A DNA stretch of 64,000 nucleotides from Bacillota bacterium (GTDB lineage Bacteria; Bacillota; Clostridia; Acetivibrionales; DTU013), in assembly GCA_023433505.1 (NCBI GenBank), contig JAEZCO010000015.1:59126-123125 (forward strand). The letters are read 5' to 3'. Both the position numbers and the translations under genes were made by a program. The notes under the pieces were generated by a model that was given only the letters and a program-made list of their open reading frames with translations, was not told the origin of the DNA and did not search any database. Each line of letters opens with the position of its first letter. The first letter of the stretch is position 1. This document shows positions 51,362 to 59,058 of the stretch, in pieces.

Positions 51362-51423
51362 AGCAAACCTGGGGTTTGCTTTTTAGTACTACAGCGAAAA
51401 ATCCAGTATTTTTCGCTGTAGTA
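51362..51423 (-). terminator. Two stacked hairpins between the amphi-Trp and cotS genes
   Basis: A 16-bp perfect inverted repeat TACTACAGCGAAAAAT / ATTTTTCGCTGTAGTA (51387-51402, 51408-51423, 5-nt loop) and a second AGCAAACC / GGTTTGCT stem (51362-51380) flanked by A and T runs. Reading the minus strand, they follow the small gene and precede the coat operon, so they probably terminate the former. Confidence 0.6.
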
Positions 51424-51464
51424 CCGGGGAGTATACCCTCCCCCTGAGAAGCTTTAATTATGTT

Positions 51465-51698
51465 CTAGTCATCAAGGTTTATTTCTACTTCTTCATTTTG
51501 CCAGCCTACCTTGATAGTGACAGAACCGCCCTGCTCGTCTTCATCGAACTTGACCTTATAGTCAAGGTCCTTGTCGGACGGCAGATATACCGGTTTTCCT
51601 TCAACGGTCAGTCTGCCTGAAAACAATTCAGGGACTGCCTTCTTGATGAATTCACCGAATTCGGATTTTGTCCCGAAAAATGATTCCTGGTATTTCAT
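51465..51698 (-). CDS. Amphi-Trp domain-like small protein
   Basis: 77 residues from the ATG at 51698 (AAAGGAG 8 nt upstream; the GTG at 51707 is too close). The segment LTVEGKPVYLPSDKDLDYKV followed by GGSVTIKVGWQNEEVEI is the beta-strand pattern of the amphi-Trp domain, found in small prokaryotic proteins of unknown role. N-terminal KYQESFFGTKSEFGEFIKKA is helical. Cytoplasmic, acidic. Confidence 0.65.
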   Translation of the reverse strand: MKYQESFFGTKSEFGEFIKKAVPELFSGRLTVEGKPVYLPSDKDLDYKVKFDEDEQGGSVTIKVGWQNEEVEINLDD

Positions 51699-51910
51699 GT
51701 ATGGCACTCCTTTAATAATTTTACTCTTTTACATAATATTTATGGAAAGGTGTATTTGTTACAGAGTAAGCATTATTTATATATTTGGACAGGGAGAGCC
51801 TCGTAAGTATTTGACGAACTATTTCGGACAGGATGCTATTGAGATGGACAGAGTCCAAAATTTATTGATAAAGTGCCATAATTGCAGGATCGCATAACTG
51901 TAAAAAAGGT

Positions 51911-52030
51911 GCGGCAAAACATGACGGGTGCCGAATTGGTTTTCAGGCGGTGAGCATATCTCCCGCTCGGCATACATGGGTGAGCAGCAATTGAAAGGCA
52001 TCTGCGGCCAGCCTCGTAGAAACTCTGCCG
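51911..52030 (+). repeat. Dispersed intergenic repeat, family B copy 3
   Basis: CCGAATTGGTTTTCAGGCGG then TGAG, GGTGAGCAGCAATTGAAAGG and CATCTGCGGCCAGCCTCG match the complement of copy 1 block for block; the 5' hairpin block is missing. It fills the gap between two minus-strand genes, which otherwise holds no gene. Confidence 0.6.
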
Positions 52031-52090
52031 CTGAAAGGAAATTTGTCTTCAAACGACAATTTCCTTTGAATCAGGTCGTTGTAATCGCTT

Positions 52091-52861
52091 TTATTTAAGT
52101 TCGCTGAAACCTTTTAGCTTCTGTATGCTTCTTGGAACCGCATCCCTGGAATTGCCCCAGGGAGCGTCGTTGTTTCGGTAGTCGAATTTCTTTGTGAACC
52201 AGTTGACTTCCTGCTGTATCCTTTCCAGGTTCTCCAACTGCATGAGGATGAGGAGGTCTGTGAAATCCTGGGCTTCTGCTGCTTTCAGATATTTGGGCGC
52301 AGACTCCAGCAATTGTCTGAAGTGCCTCAGGCAAAAGCCCTTCCTGCTTTCAAAAATTTTCCTGAATTCATTCTCCCGGGACCAAAGATAACAGATAACA
52401 TCCAGATACCGTTCCATGGTATAGTCCAGCTTGTTGCAGATGGAACAGCTACCCTCAAGAGCACTGAGGAGCTGCAGCATTTTGTCCCTGCCAATGGCGG
52501 CTGCCCCATTGGCAGGTTTCCCCGGCAGCAGCTTTGAAAAGGGGTTCCCCTGTCTGGCTTTTGATCCCGGATTTCCCGGAGAATAAGCCTTTTTCAGCCG
52601 TCCGAGCTGTTCCTGCAGGTGCGTATCGATGATAAGGCCCAGACCCAGCCGGTTTTCCTGCCGGTTGTAAAGCTGTTCAAAATGCCGCCGGCAGAAGCCC
52701 TTTTCGTTTGTATCCACCCTGCAATCAGGCTCCATTAGCGAAGGGCCGAGAAAATAGTTGATATATTCCTCTTCCAATTTTTTTTCCAAAAGACACATGG
52801 GACATTCACATTCTTCACCGAATACTTCGGTTACGGGAATGGTATATATTTTCTCTTTCAT
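52091..52861 (-). CDS. DUF6062-like protein with duplicated Cys/His motif
   Basis: 256 residues. Two similar units each hold a CxxC followed about 40 residues later by FC(x)RH: CPMCLLEKKLEEEYI ... GFCRRHFEQL and CSICNKLDYTMERYL ... GFCLRHFRQL. The spacing suggests two metal sites made by an internal duplication. A disordered Gly/Pro/Lys linker lies between. I associate this pattern with DUF6062, a clostridial family of unknown function. GAAAGGAAATACTT upstream gives a moderate ribosome site. Confidence 0.75.
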   Translation of the reverse strand: MKEKIYTIPVTEVFGEECECPMCLLEKKLEEEYINYFLGPSLMEPDCRVDTNEKGFCRRHFEQLYNRQENRLGLGLIIDTHLQEQLGRLKKAYSPGNPGSKARQGNPFSKLLPGKPANGAAAIGRDKMLQLLSALEGSCSICNKLDYTMERYLDVICYLWSRENEFRKIFESRKGFCLRHFRQLLESAPKYLKAAEAQDFTDLLILMQLENLERIQQEVNWFTKKFDYRNNDAPWGNSRDAVPRSIQKLKGFSELK

Positions 52862-53064
52862 AAGTATTTCCTTTCGTTATTGATGCAGCCAAACAGGCTT
52901 GTTACCATTTCATTTATACGTCTTCCGGAAGTATTGCAAAGAGCCGGGCACAGTATTTCGAAAGAATAAAATGAATAATTCGCCGCAGTATCGTACAACA
53001 TTTTTAATTATAGCATTTAAACTGTGGGATATATAGATTAATAAAGGAAACGGGAGAATTAAAA

Positions 53065-53949
53065 ATGCGGTATAAGGGGCTGGAAATAACAGAAGGGACA
53101 GACTTTATCCAAATAGAAGGCATAAAAGATTTCGATGCGGTTCACACCTTTGAATGCGGACAGTGCTTCCGTTGGATAAAGGAAGCGGATGGAAGCTATA
53201 TCGGTGTTGTAGGAAACCGGGCAGGCAATATAAAGTTCCTGGATGGTGTGATGACTCTAAGCAATTCAAACCTCCGGGATTTTCAGGAGATATGGTATGA
53301 CTATTTGGATCTGGGGAGAGATTATTCTGCCATCAAAAAAGCCCTGGTGAAAGATGAGATCATGGAAAAAGCCGTTGCTTTCGGTTATGGCATACGGCTT
53401 CTCAGGCAGGATCTCTGGGAAGCGCTGATTACTTTTATCATCTCCTCCAACAATAGAATACCCAGGATCAGGCAGATTGTTTCAACTCTTTCGCGTACTT
53501 ACGGAGAAGAATTTACGGCAGGCGGTAAAAGCTATTACACCTTCCCGGGAGCCGACAGGCTGCAATGTGCATGCCTTGAAGAACTTGAGGTGTGCAAGGG
53601 CGGATACCGGTGCAAATATATTCTGAATACGGCGGAAAGGGTTGCCAAAGGCTTTGTTACGCTGGACAAGCTGGGAGCGCTGAATACCGAGGACGCAAGG
53701 GAGCTTCTTACCAAGCTGCCCGGAGTCGGGAACAAGGTGGCCGATTGCATACTTTTGTACAGTGGTACCAAATACGATGTGTTTCCGACGGATGTGTGGG
53801 TCAAACGTGTGATGGAGGAATTGTATCTGAAGCGGGAGGCGTCCTTTAAGGAAATACAGGCTTTTGCCCGGGAGTATTTCGGTGACCTGCTTGGTTTCGC
53901 GCAGCAATATCTGTTTTATTATGCGAGAGAGAACAGGATCGGCGTGTAA
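53065..53949 (+). CDS. 8-oxoguanine DNA glycosylase (OGG1 type)
   Basis: 294 residues, a HhH-GPD glycosylase/lyase with the OGG N-terminal domain. FECGQCFRWIKEADGSYIGV begins the N-terminal part; GGYRCKYI holds the candidate catalytic Lys, LTKLPGVGNKVADCILLY is the helix-hairpin-helix and VFPTDVWVKRVME the catalytic Asp. Closest characterised type is the clostridial Ogg that removes 8-oxoG. Repairs oxidised DNA, of use in an anaerobe exposed to oxygen and in spores. GGGAG upstream of the ATG. Confidence 0.92.
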   Translation: MRYKGLEITEGTDFIQIEGIKDFDAVHTFECGQCFRWIKEADGSYIGVVGNRAGNIKFLDGVMTLSNSNLRDFQEIWYDYLDLGRDYSAIKKALVKDEIMEKAVAFGYGIRLLRQDLWEALITFIISSNNRIPRIRQIVSTLSRTYGEEFTAGGKSYYTFPGADRLQCACLEELEVCKGGYRCKYILNTAERVAKGFVTLDKLGALNTEDARELLTKLPGVGNKVADCILLYSGTKYDVFPTDVWVKRVMEELYLKREASFKEIQAFAREYFGDLLGFAQQYLFYYARENRIGV

Positions 53950-54028
53950 GTTTCTTTTATAACCCATCGTGCCGCTTTTTTCACAAAACCTGCGTTCTTC
54001 AATATTATATATATTGAGGTGAGGTTAA

Positions 54029-54292
54029 ATGTATGGCATCGCAATTCTTGATTCAGGTAATATTGCCATGAATTTCTGCAGAATACTGGAAAAGAAGGGG
54101 TATGTCTTTGAGGTGGTATCCACTCCGTGCCAGATTGCTACCGGCGGATGCGGATATTGTTTGAGATTTCCGATGGAGTTTATGGAGTTGGTTGTTGAAG
54201 AAGGGAAAGCTAATAATATTAAAATCCGGGAAATTTACAGAGTCGAAAGATTCGGAATGAAGAACAGATATGAAAAGGTGTGGATCAATTAG
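54029..54292 (+). CDS. DUF3343 domain protein
   Basis: 87 residues. GIAILDSGNIAMNFCRILEK and STPCQIATGGCGYCLRFPME are the DUF3343 pattern, a small alpha/beta domain thought to be a sulfur or selenium carrier because of its conserved Cys residues (CQIATGGCGYC). Partner enzymes such as an aminotransferase-V desulfurase are not adjacent. GAGGTGAGG precedes the ATG. Confidence 0.85.
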   Translation: MYGIAILDSGNIAMNFCRILEKKGYVFEVVSTPCQIATGGCGYCLRFPMEFMELVVEEGKANNIKIREIYRVERFGMKNRYEKVWIN

Positions 54293-54352
54293 ATTAACGA
54301 AGGATGAAGGAATTAGAGACTCTATAGCGGCCTTAAATGTGTTTAGGATGCT

Positions 54353-54381
54353 TTGTTAATAAAATTAAGGGGTGATATAAT
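54353..54381 (+). promoter_or_regulatory. Sigma-A promoter of the structured RNA candidate
   Basis: TTGTTA (54353-54358), 17-bp spacer, perfect TATAAT (54376-54381), followed by a region without a gene. Confidence 0.75.
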
Positions 54382-54387
54382 AAAAAC

Positions 54388-54726
54388 ATAAAAGGCACGG
54401 CGACCTGGAAACCGCACCAAATGTGAGTTTGGGGGCCGTCTGAGAAAACTGGATACAGCCTGGAATGCTCGGATAAACCTATTATTTTGAACCTACAAAG
54501 AGTAAAAGGGAGTCTGCGTTTGAAAGCAGATATCAGGCCTCAAGTTAATACCGACATACGGCGCGAACGTATGCTACGGCGGAGGAAGATTGAAACTTTT
54601 AGCAGGACACCCACCTGGCCAATGGCTAGGTGTCAAAATATGGGGGAACGGCATTTTCGGGTTTATACTGTAAGGGACATATCCTCTGAGTCACGGGCAT
54701 CCGTATAAAGGGGAATGTCCCTTTTG
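54388..54726 (+). ncRNA. Structured non-coding RNA candidate, class not identified
   Basis: About 340 nt from the promoter to a terminator-like stem AAGGGACAT (54672-54680) / ATGTCCCTT (54715-54723). Helices read by eye: ACGGC 54397-54401 with GCCGT 54435-54439, enclosing CCAAA/TTTGG (54417-54432); TCTGC/GCAGA (54513-54530); CATACG/CGTATG (54555-54573); GACACC/GGTGTC (54606-54634) with an inner GCC/GGC. No ribosome site precedes any open frame of note. Unpaired A- and G-rich joins (GGAAACCGCACC, GGAGGAAGATTGAAAC) look like conserved RNA. A raiA-motif or 6S-like RNA is possible; I could not confirm either. Confidence 0.65.
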
Positions 54727-54751
54727 AATTGCGGATCTCCTGAAAATGCTG

Positions 54752-56080
54752 TCATTCATTACTCGCCGGCTTTTCTTCAAGGGCGTTCATTCGGGCCTTG
54801 AGTTCTTTCAATTCCGCAGAGAGCTCCTCCAGTTTTGAGTTCAGCGACCTCATGCGGTGGGTATCGGATTCAAGGGCATCCAGTTTGACCGCATGCTTCA
54901 CCGCATCTCTTTCCAGTTCATTTTGCCTGTTGCCATACTGGATAAGATCATCTCTAAGGCTGCTATCAGCATCTTTTAGATCTTCCAGACCTCCCTTCAG
55001 CAGTTTCAGACTATCCAGTATAAGCGTTCTCAACTCATCGGCAGAAAGATTTTCTCCGTTTTCAGCAGGCTGCTGGTAAAAAGCCATTTTCAATCCGCCG
55101 GTGAAGCTGCCGGGAATTTCTTTGATGGCTGTTTTATCGATTTCATAGGCATTGTTGGACCTATAGGACATACACAATAACTTATTTGTCGTCGGGAAAT
55201 TATATCTCAGCGGCTTTTCCCAAACATTTCCCGATTGCGTGCCCAGGCAGTAATAAATGATATCGTCCCTGACCCAAAAAATGATGACATTGTCATTCAC
55301 CCAGAAAATGGAGGCGTCATCGAAGGAATGGGAGGAAACGTGTATAGCCACTTCATTTGACCAGATGTTTTTATCCGGCATTTTTTGTTGATAAACCAGC
55401 TCAAATTGTTTGCCGGTCTTCCTTTGATAGCACAGATGCATGATGCCGCTGCTGTCGGTGATCAGCCTTGGAAACTCGCAGTCGCCGTCATGCTTTGTCA
55501 CAGGGGTGAATTCATTCCAGAGCTTTCTTTGCATATTGTACTTTTTGTAGCCCAACTGCAGATGCTTGCTGTCGGAAGACTGGTAAAAGGCGTAAATGTT
55601 TTGGCTTTTGTCGGTATGTACCGTGCATGGGCAGAGGCTCTCGGATACATAATCAATCACTTTGGGATTGCTGATCTTTTCCTCGCTTAAAACCTGGTAT
55701 GCAAATATCGGAGAGTTTTCCTGCCGTAAAACATAAAAAAAGTAAATGCTGTTCTTCATTGGGATCAGGCATAAATGCTTGTTATAAGCGGATGGCGCCT
55801 TGCTGTTTAAGACCGGCACCGTTTTGATCGAATCCTTGTCCATAAAGGAATAATTAATATTGCCCAGATTGTCCTGAAACAGTATGTGAAACCGGTCCTC
55901 CGGGTCCATTTCCGCAAAGAAGGATTGAAAGGCGTTTTTATGCAAAGAAACCGGGTTTGTCCATGTATTGCGCTTTGTAAGCGTATTGTAGCATAATCCG
56001 TATCGGTAATCGTGATAAAAATTCCAGATATCTCCGTTGGTTTGCCTGAAAATAAACTGTTTGGTATTGCTGTTATACAT
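54752..56080 (-). CDS. Beta-propeller-like protein with C-terminal coiled coil
   Basis: 442 residues from the ATG at 56080, which GAGGTGGG precedes by 6 nt; the frame opens 11 codons earlier. Residues 1-330 repeat a motif of Asn/Asp-containing beta strands (DRFHILFQDNLGNINYSFMD, GIMHLCYQRKTGKQFELVYQ, DNVIIFWVRDDIIYYCLG), as in sialidase-like propellers. Residues about 345-440 are a coiled coil (SLNSKLEELSAELKELKARM). No signal peptide or membrane helix. Possibly a spore-coat or exosporium protein; this is inference. I do not recognise a named family. Confidence 0.7.
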   Translation of the reverse strand: MYNSNTKQFIFRQTNGDIWNFYHDYRYGLCYNTLTKRNTWTNPVSLHKNAFQSFFAEMDPEDRFHILFQDNLGNINYSFMDKDSIKTVPVLNSKAPSAYNKHLCLIPMKNSIYFFYVLRQENSPIFAYQVLSEEKISNPKVIDYVSESLCPCTVHTDKSQNIYAFYQSSDSKHLQLGYKKYNMQRKLWNEFTPVTKHDGDCEFPRLITDSSGIMHLCYQRKTGKQFELVYQQKMPDKNIWSNEVAIHVSSHSFDDASIFWVNDNVIIFWVRDDIIYYCLGTQSGNVWEKPLRYNFPTTNKLLCMSYRSNNAYEIDKTAIKEIPGSFTGGLKMAFYQQPAENGENLSADELRTLILDSLKLLKGGLEDLKDADSSLRDDLIQYGNRQNELERDAVKHAVKLDALESDTHRMRSLNSKLEELSAELKELKARMNALEEKPASNE

Positions 56081-56263
56081 AAAACCCACCTCATTTTCCA
56101 TTTTTCCGTACATTTAAATATATGAAGAGAATCGACCACCTATTACGCTTCGTGATCCCTTAAGCAAAATCAATAATTTATCACAAAATATTCAGTTAAA
56201 CATATTATGAAAATGAGAGGGAATTCAAATGAAATATAGCTTAAAATGAAGGGGGATTTAAAT

Positions 56264-57178
56264 ATGAGCTATAATCACAACAAGGTGCTTCCCGGCGAAA
56301 TTTGTGAAAAGGATTTATGCAAAATAAGGGAAGCAGTTTGTATACAGGTGGAAAAAATTTATGATTCCTGCAAGGAAAAGGATTGTATTGAAGATGCAAG
56401 AGTTTTGTTCAAATGTCCCGAAAAAGTACAATGGATAGTAAGACACGCGATAAATGTAAAGGTCAGAAGAGCCGAAGTAGTAAAAGTGTTTTCCGATGTT
56501 GAAGCCGTGCCGTTCAAGAGAGGTTTTTACACTGTTGACGTCAAGTTCTTCATCAAGGTCACACTGGACTTTTTTGTCACAAGGCCCAGCGGCGGTGTAA
56601 AGGTTATCACCATTCCCGGTTTGGTTACGTTTGACAAGAAGGTAATACTCTTTGGTTCGGAAGGCAACGTAAAGATTTTCAAATCACATTTTGTAGAGCA
56701 TGGAATCGACCTGCCGATAGATCACGCCCTGCAGCAGGATAACCTCCCGATTTCCAAGGTAGAGGTTGCAGAACCTATCGCTTTGAATGCAAGGATTCTT
56801 GACATTGTCGAGAAGTGCTGCGACGACGGATGTGACAATCATGTACCCAGAAGCGTAAGTGAAGTACTTGAAGATGTCGACATTGACGAAAATGAGTTTC
56901 TTGGTGATGCAAATGATGAAAGGCATATTCTGGATCGCAGAGTTGTAGTGGCGACGGTGGGGCTGTTCTCCATCATCAAGCTGGCAAGGTTTGTGCAGCT
57001 TTTGATCCCTGCATTTGACTTCTGTGTACCTAACAAGAAGTGCATAGCTTCGACGGATGAGGATCCATGTGAACTGTTCGAAACGATCGAATTCCCGACG
57101 GATGAGTTCTTTCCGCCTCAAAAATTTGAATTCCCTGGGGCTTTAGAACAGGAAAGAGATATGCTGAAGGAAGAATGA
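56264..57178 (+). CDS. Unknown Cys-containing protein of clostridial spore formers
   Basis: 304 residues from the ATG at 56264 (GAAGGGGG upstream). The sequence VRRAEVVKVFSDVEAVPFKR then GFYTVDVKFFIKVTLDFFVT and LVTFDKKVILFGSEGNVKIF are of a type that I remember from many clostridial genomes, always uncharacterised. Cys pairs (CEKDLC, CKEKDC, CCDDGC) are scattered. Proteins with this profile could be coat proteins, but no motif proves it. Divergent from the propeller gene. Confidence 0.65.
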   Translation: MSYNHNKVLPGEICEKDLCKIREAVCIQVEKIYDSCKEKDCIEDARVLFKCPEKVQWIVRHAINVKVRRAEVVKVFSDVEAVPFKRGFYTVDVKFFIKVTLDFFVTRPSGGVKVITIPGLVTFDKKVILFGSEGNVKIFKSHFVEHGIDLPIDHALQQDNLPISKVEVAEPIALNARILDIVEKCCDDGCDNHVPRSVSEVLEDVDIDENEFLGDANDERHILDRRVVVATVGLFSIIKLARFVQLLIPAFDFCVPNKKCIASTDEDPCELFETIEFPTDEFFPPQKFEFPGALEQERDMLKEE

Positions 57179-57317
57179 TGGTTGCAATGACAGCGAATAT
57201 TTGAGGACAATACATAAAGGGATGGCTGGGCCATCCCTTTATCTACTTACTGGCAGACAACCGGACGTCGCTCTTATCATTCCCGCCGGGAGGCGGAGGG
57301 CAAAGCCGTCACAGCGC

Positions 57318-57695
57318 TTACATGGCTCTTCCGGGGATTATCAAATCTACCAGACCGTAAACCAGAGCTCCCAGAATGGCGCCAAAGAAGGTTATATCAT
57401 ATCCGGGGACGATGAACTTGATTACATAAAGAATTACAGCGGCAACGATGAATCCGGATATTCCTCTGCCAAACGGAGTAGCATCAACTCCCAGCATCCT
57501 TTGTGCCAGATAATCCAGCGCAGCAAGCACTATTGCTGCAAGGATGAGAGACCAAAGACTTGTAATCGCGAAGCCTGGGGTCAATGCCTGTGCTATTACC
57601 AGAACAACCGCACCTACAATCAATCGGATGATAAAATGCGATATGCTAAAATGCTGGGTTCTTACATTTTCGTCGGACTCGGCCAAGTTTATCAC
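57318..57695 (-). CDS. Phage holin family protein (4 TM, YvlD-like)
   Basis: 125 residues with four hydrophobic segments: FIIRLIVGAVVLVIAQAL, LWSLILAAIVLAALDYL, ISGFIVAAVILYVIKFIV and ITFFGAILGALVYGLVDLII. This is the Phage_holin_4 superfamily, mostly chromosomal small membrane proteins such as YvlD rather than lysis proteins; nothing phage-like is nearby. GTG start after GAAAGGAAG. Physiological role unknown, perhaps membrane stress. Confidence 0.82.
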   Translation of the reverse strand: MINLAESDENVRTQHFSISHFIIRLIVGAVVLVIAQALTPGFAITSLWSLILAAIVLAALDYLAQRMLGVDATPFGRGISGFIVAAVILYVIKFIVPGYDITFFGAILGALVYGLVDLIIPGRAM

Positions 57696-57844
57696 TTCCT
57701 TTCACTACAACCGCAATTTTTTTAAAGCAGATAATACTGCTTAATAGTATTATTAAAATATCCTCATTCATTTATACAATGCCGGACTTCGTATTATTTG
57801 CCATTAAATCAAAAAAGCGGCGTAGTGGGCTTACATAGAAATTG

Positions 57845-57873
57845 TTTACTTTTGATAGATAATTTGATAAAAT
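57845..57873 (+). promoter_or_regulatory. Promoter of the T-box leader
   Basis: TTTACT (57845-57850), 17-bp spacer, TAAAAT (57868-57873), just before the structured leader. The -35 is weak. Confidence 0.5.
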
Positions 57874-57889
57874 GAAGATTAAATTTATA

Positions 57890-58157
57890 TAAAACAATGA
57901 TCGGGTAGAGTAATCCGTAGCACCGTCCCAGAGAGGAACTGTCACCGGCTGAAAGCAGTTCTGTGCGGAATATGGCTGAAGTGCACCTGCTAGTTTGAGA
58001 TCTGAAACCGGAAGCATTTTAAAGGGTGCGGGGATTATGATCTCACGGAGACGCTCCGTTATGCGGAATAAGACGGATAGGGACTTTTTCGTTGTCCTGT
58101 CCAAGTAGAGTGGGACCGCGTTACTTCGCCTCTAAAACAAGAGGGGGAGTTTTTTAT
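57890..58157 (+). promoter_or_regulatory. T-box riboswitch, Cys specifier, upstream of cysE-cysS
   Basis: The T-box sequence AGAGTGGGACCGCG (58107-58120) is an exact family match. Stem I shows the AGAGAGGAAC start and GGCTGAAAGCAG terminal loop; the specifier loop GAAGTGCACC contains TGC, a cysteine codon, at 57982-57984. The terminator is CCTCT / AGAGG followed by T-run (58129-58156), which competes with the antiterminator that pairs with uncharged tRNA-Cys. Controls cysE and cysS. Confidence 0.92.
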
Positions 58158-58340
58158 TGAAAAAATATTTGTTGGTCATGAGCAGTAAAAGGACACACCC
58201 ACAGGAGGGATACCTGAATAATGTGCGGGGATATACCCCAACAAGGGGTATTCCCTATGAGCACGGACAAGAAGCAGGAGTTCATGGCCCGTGGAATGTC
58301 CCTTTTTGAAGTGGTAATACTATAACTGAGAGGTTTTTAT

Positions 58341-59033
58341 ATGTTTAAAGGATTGTTGCAGGATGCAAGGTCCATAGCGCAAAGAGACCCGGCTGCAAAG
58401 GGTGTGCTTGAAGTGATTCTGCTGTATCCGGGCTTTCATGCGCTGGTTTATCACCGTATGGGGCATTGGTTTTATAAAAGACGGCTGTTTTTCCTTGCTC
58501 GCTTTGTTTCACAATTCGGGAGGTTTGCCACCGGCATTGAAATACATCCCGGCGCAGTCATAGGAAGCGGATTGTTCCTGGACCACGGAATGGGTGTAGT
58601 TATCGGTGAAACGGCGGAGATCGGGAACAACTGTACCATTTACCATCAGGTAACTCTCGGAGGCACGGGGAAAGACAAAGGGAAAAGGCATCCCACGGTA
58701 GGGGATAATGTATTGATAGGAGCCGGAGCCAAGCTGCTGGGACCTATCAAGGTGGGTGACAACGCTATGATCGGCGCGGGGTCCGTTGTGGTGGAGGGAG
58801 TGGATCCGGAGACTACGGTGACCGGTCCCAAAGCAAGAGCTGTCCGAAGGAGAGGCAGGAAAATTATTGCTTCCATGGAGCTGGATCAGGTCCATATTCC
58901 CGACCCGGTTTCACAGGAGCTTTGCAAGCTGATGGTAAGGATAGAGTACCTGGAAGCGGCTGCCGGAGTCAGGGCCGGTAAGGGAGCTGATCTAGGCATT
59001 GACTGTACCAAAGAAATGATGATTACTAAATAA
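58341..59033 (+). CDS. cysE: Serine O-acetyltransferase
   Basis: 230 residues. Acetylates serine with acetyl-CoA, the first step of cysteine synthesis. The N-terminal helical part (EVILLYPGFHALVYHRMGHW) and left-handed beta helix of hexapeptide repeats (IEIHPGAVIGSGLFLDHGMG, IYHQVTLGGTGKDKGKRHPT, NVLIGAGAKLLGPIKVGDNA) are intact, with the catalytic His in FLDHG and IYHQV. The T-box upstream senses tRNA-Cys charging. It is followed by cysS 25 bp later. cysK is not in the window. Confidence 0.95.
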   Translation: MFKGLLQDARSIAQRDPAAKGVLEVILLYPGFHALVYHRMGHWFYKRRLFFLARFVSQFGRFATGIEIHPGAVIGSGLFLDHGMGVVIGETAEIGNNCTIYHQVTLGGTGKDKGKRHPTVGDNVLIGAGAKLLGPIKVGDNAMIGAGSVVVEGVDPETTVTGPKARAVRRRGRKIIASMELDQVHIPDPVSQELCKLMVRIEYLEAAAGVRAGKGADLGIDCTKEMMITK

Positions 59034-59058
59034 TATACAAGCTGGAGGAATGAAAGAC

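Noticed and set aside
51424..52090. CRISPR-like or tandem array in the repeat-rich gap
   Set aside because: The repeats are single dispersed copies, not regularly spaced direct repeats with spacers.
54388..54726. tmRNA, RNase P RNA or SRP RNA as the identity of the structured RNA
   Set aside because: Lacks the GGGGxCG/CCA ends and tag frame of tmRNA, the GAGGAAAGTCC core of RNase P RNA and the SRP Alu/helix 8 sequence.
57318..57695. Holin-family gene as a sign of a prophage
   Set aside because: No other phage gene nearby; the family is mostly chromosomal YvlD-like proteins.
58157..58309. Open frame of about 50 codons (TTG start) directly after the T-box terminator, with GAGGGGGAG upstream
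   Set aside because: The apparent ribosome site is the 3' arm of the terminator, composition is not protein-like, and the segment contains hairpins; more likely leader RNA.
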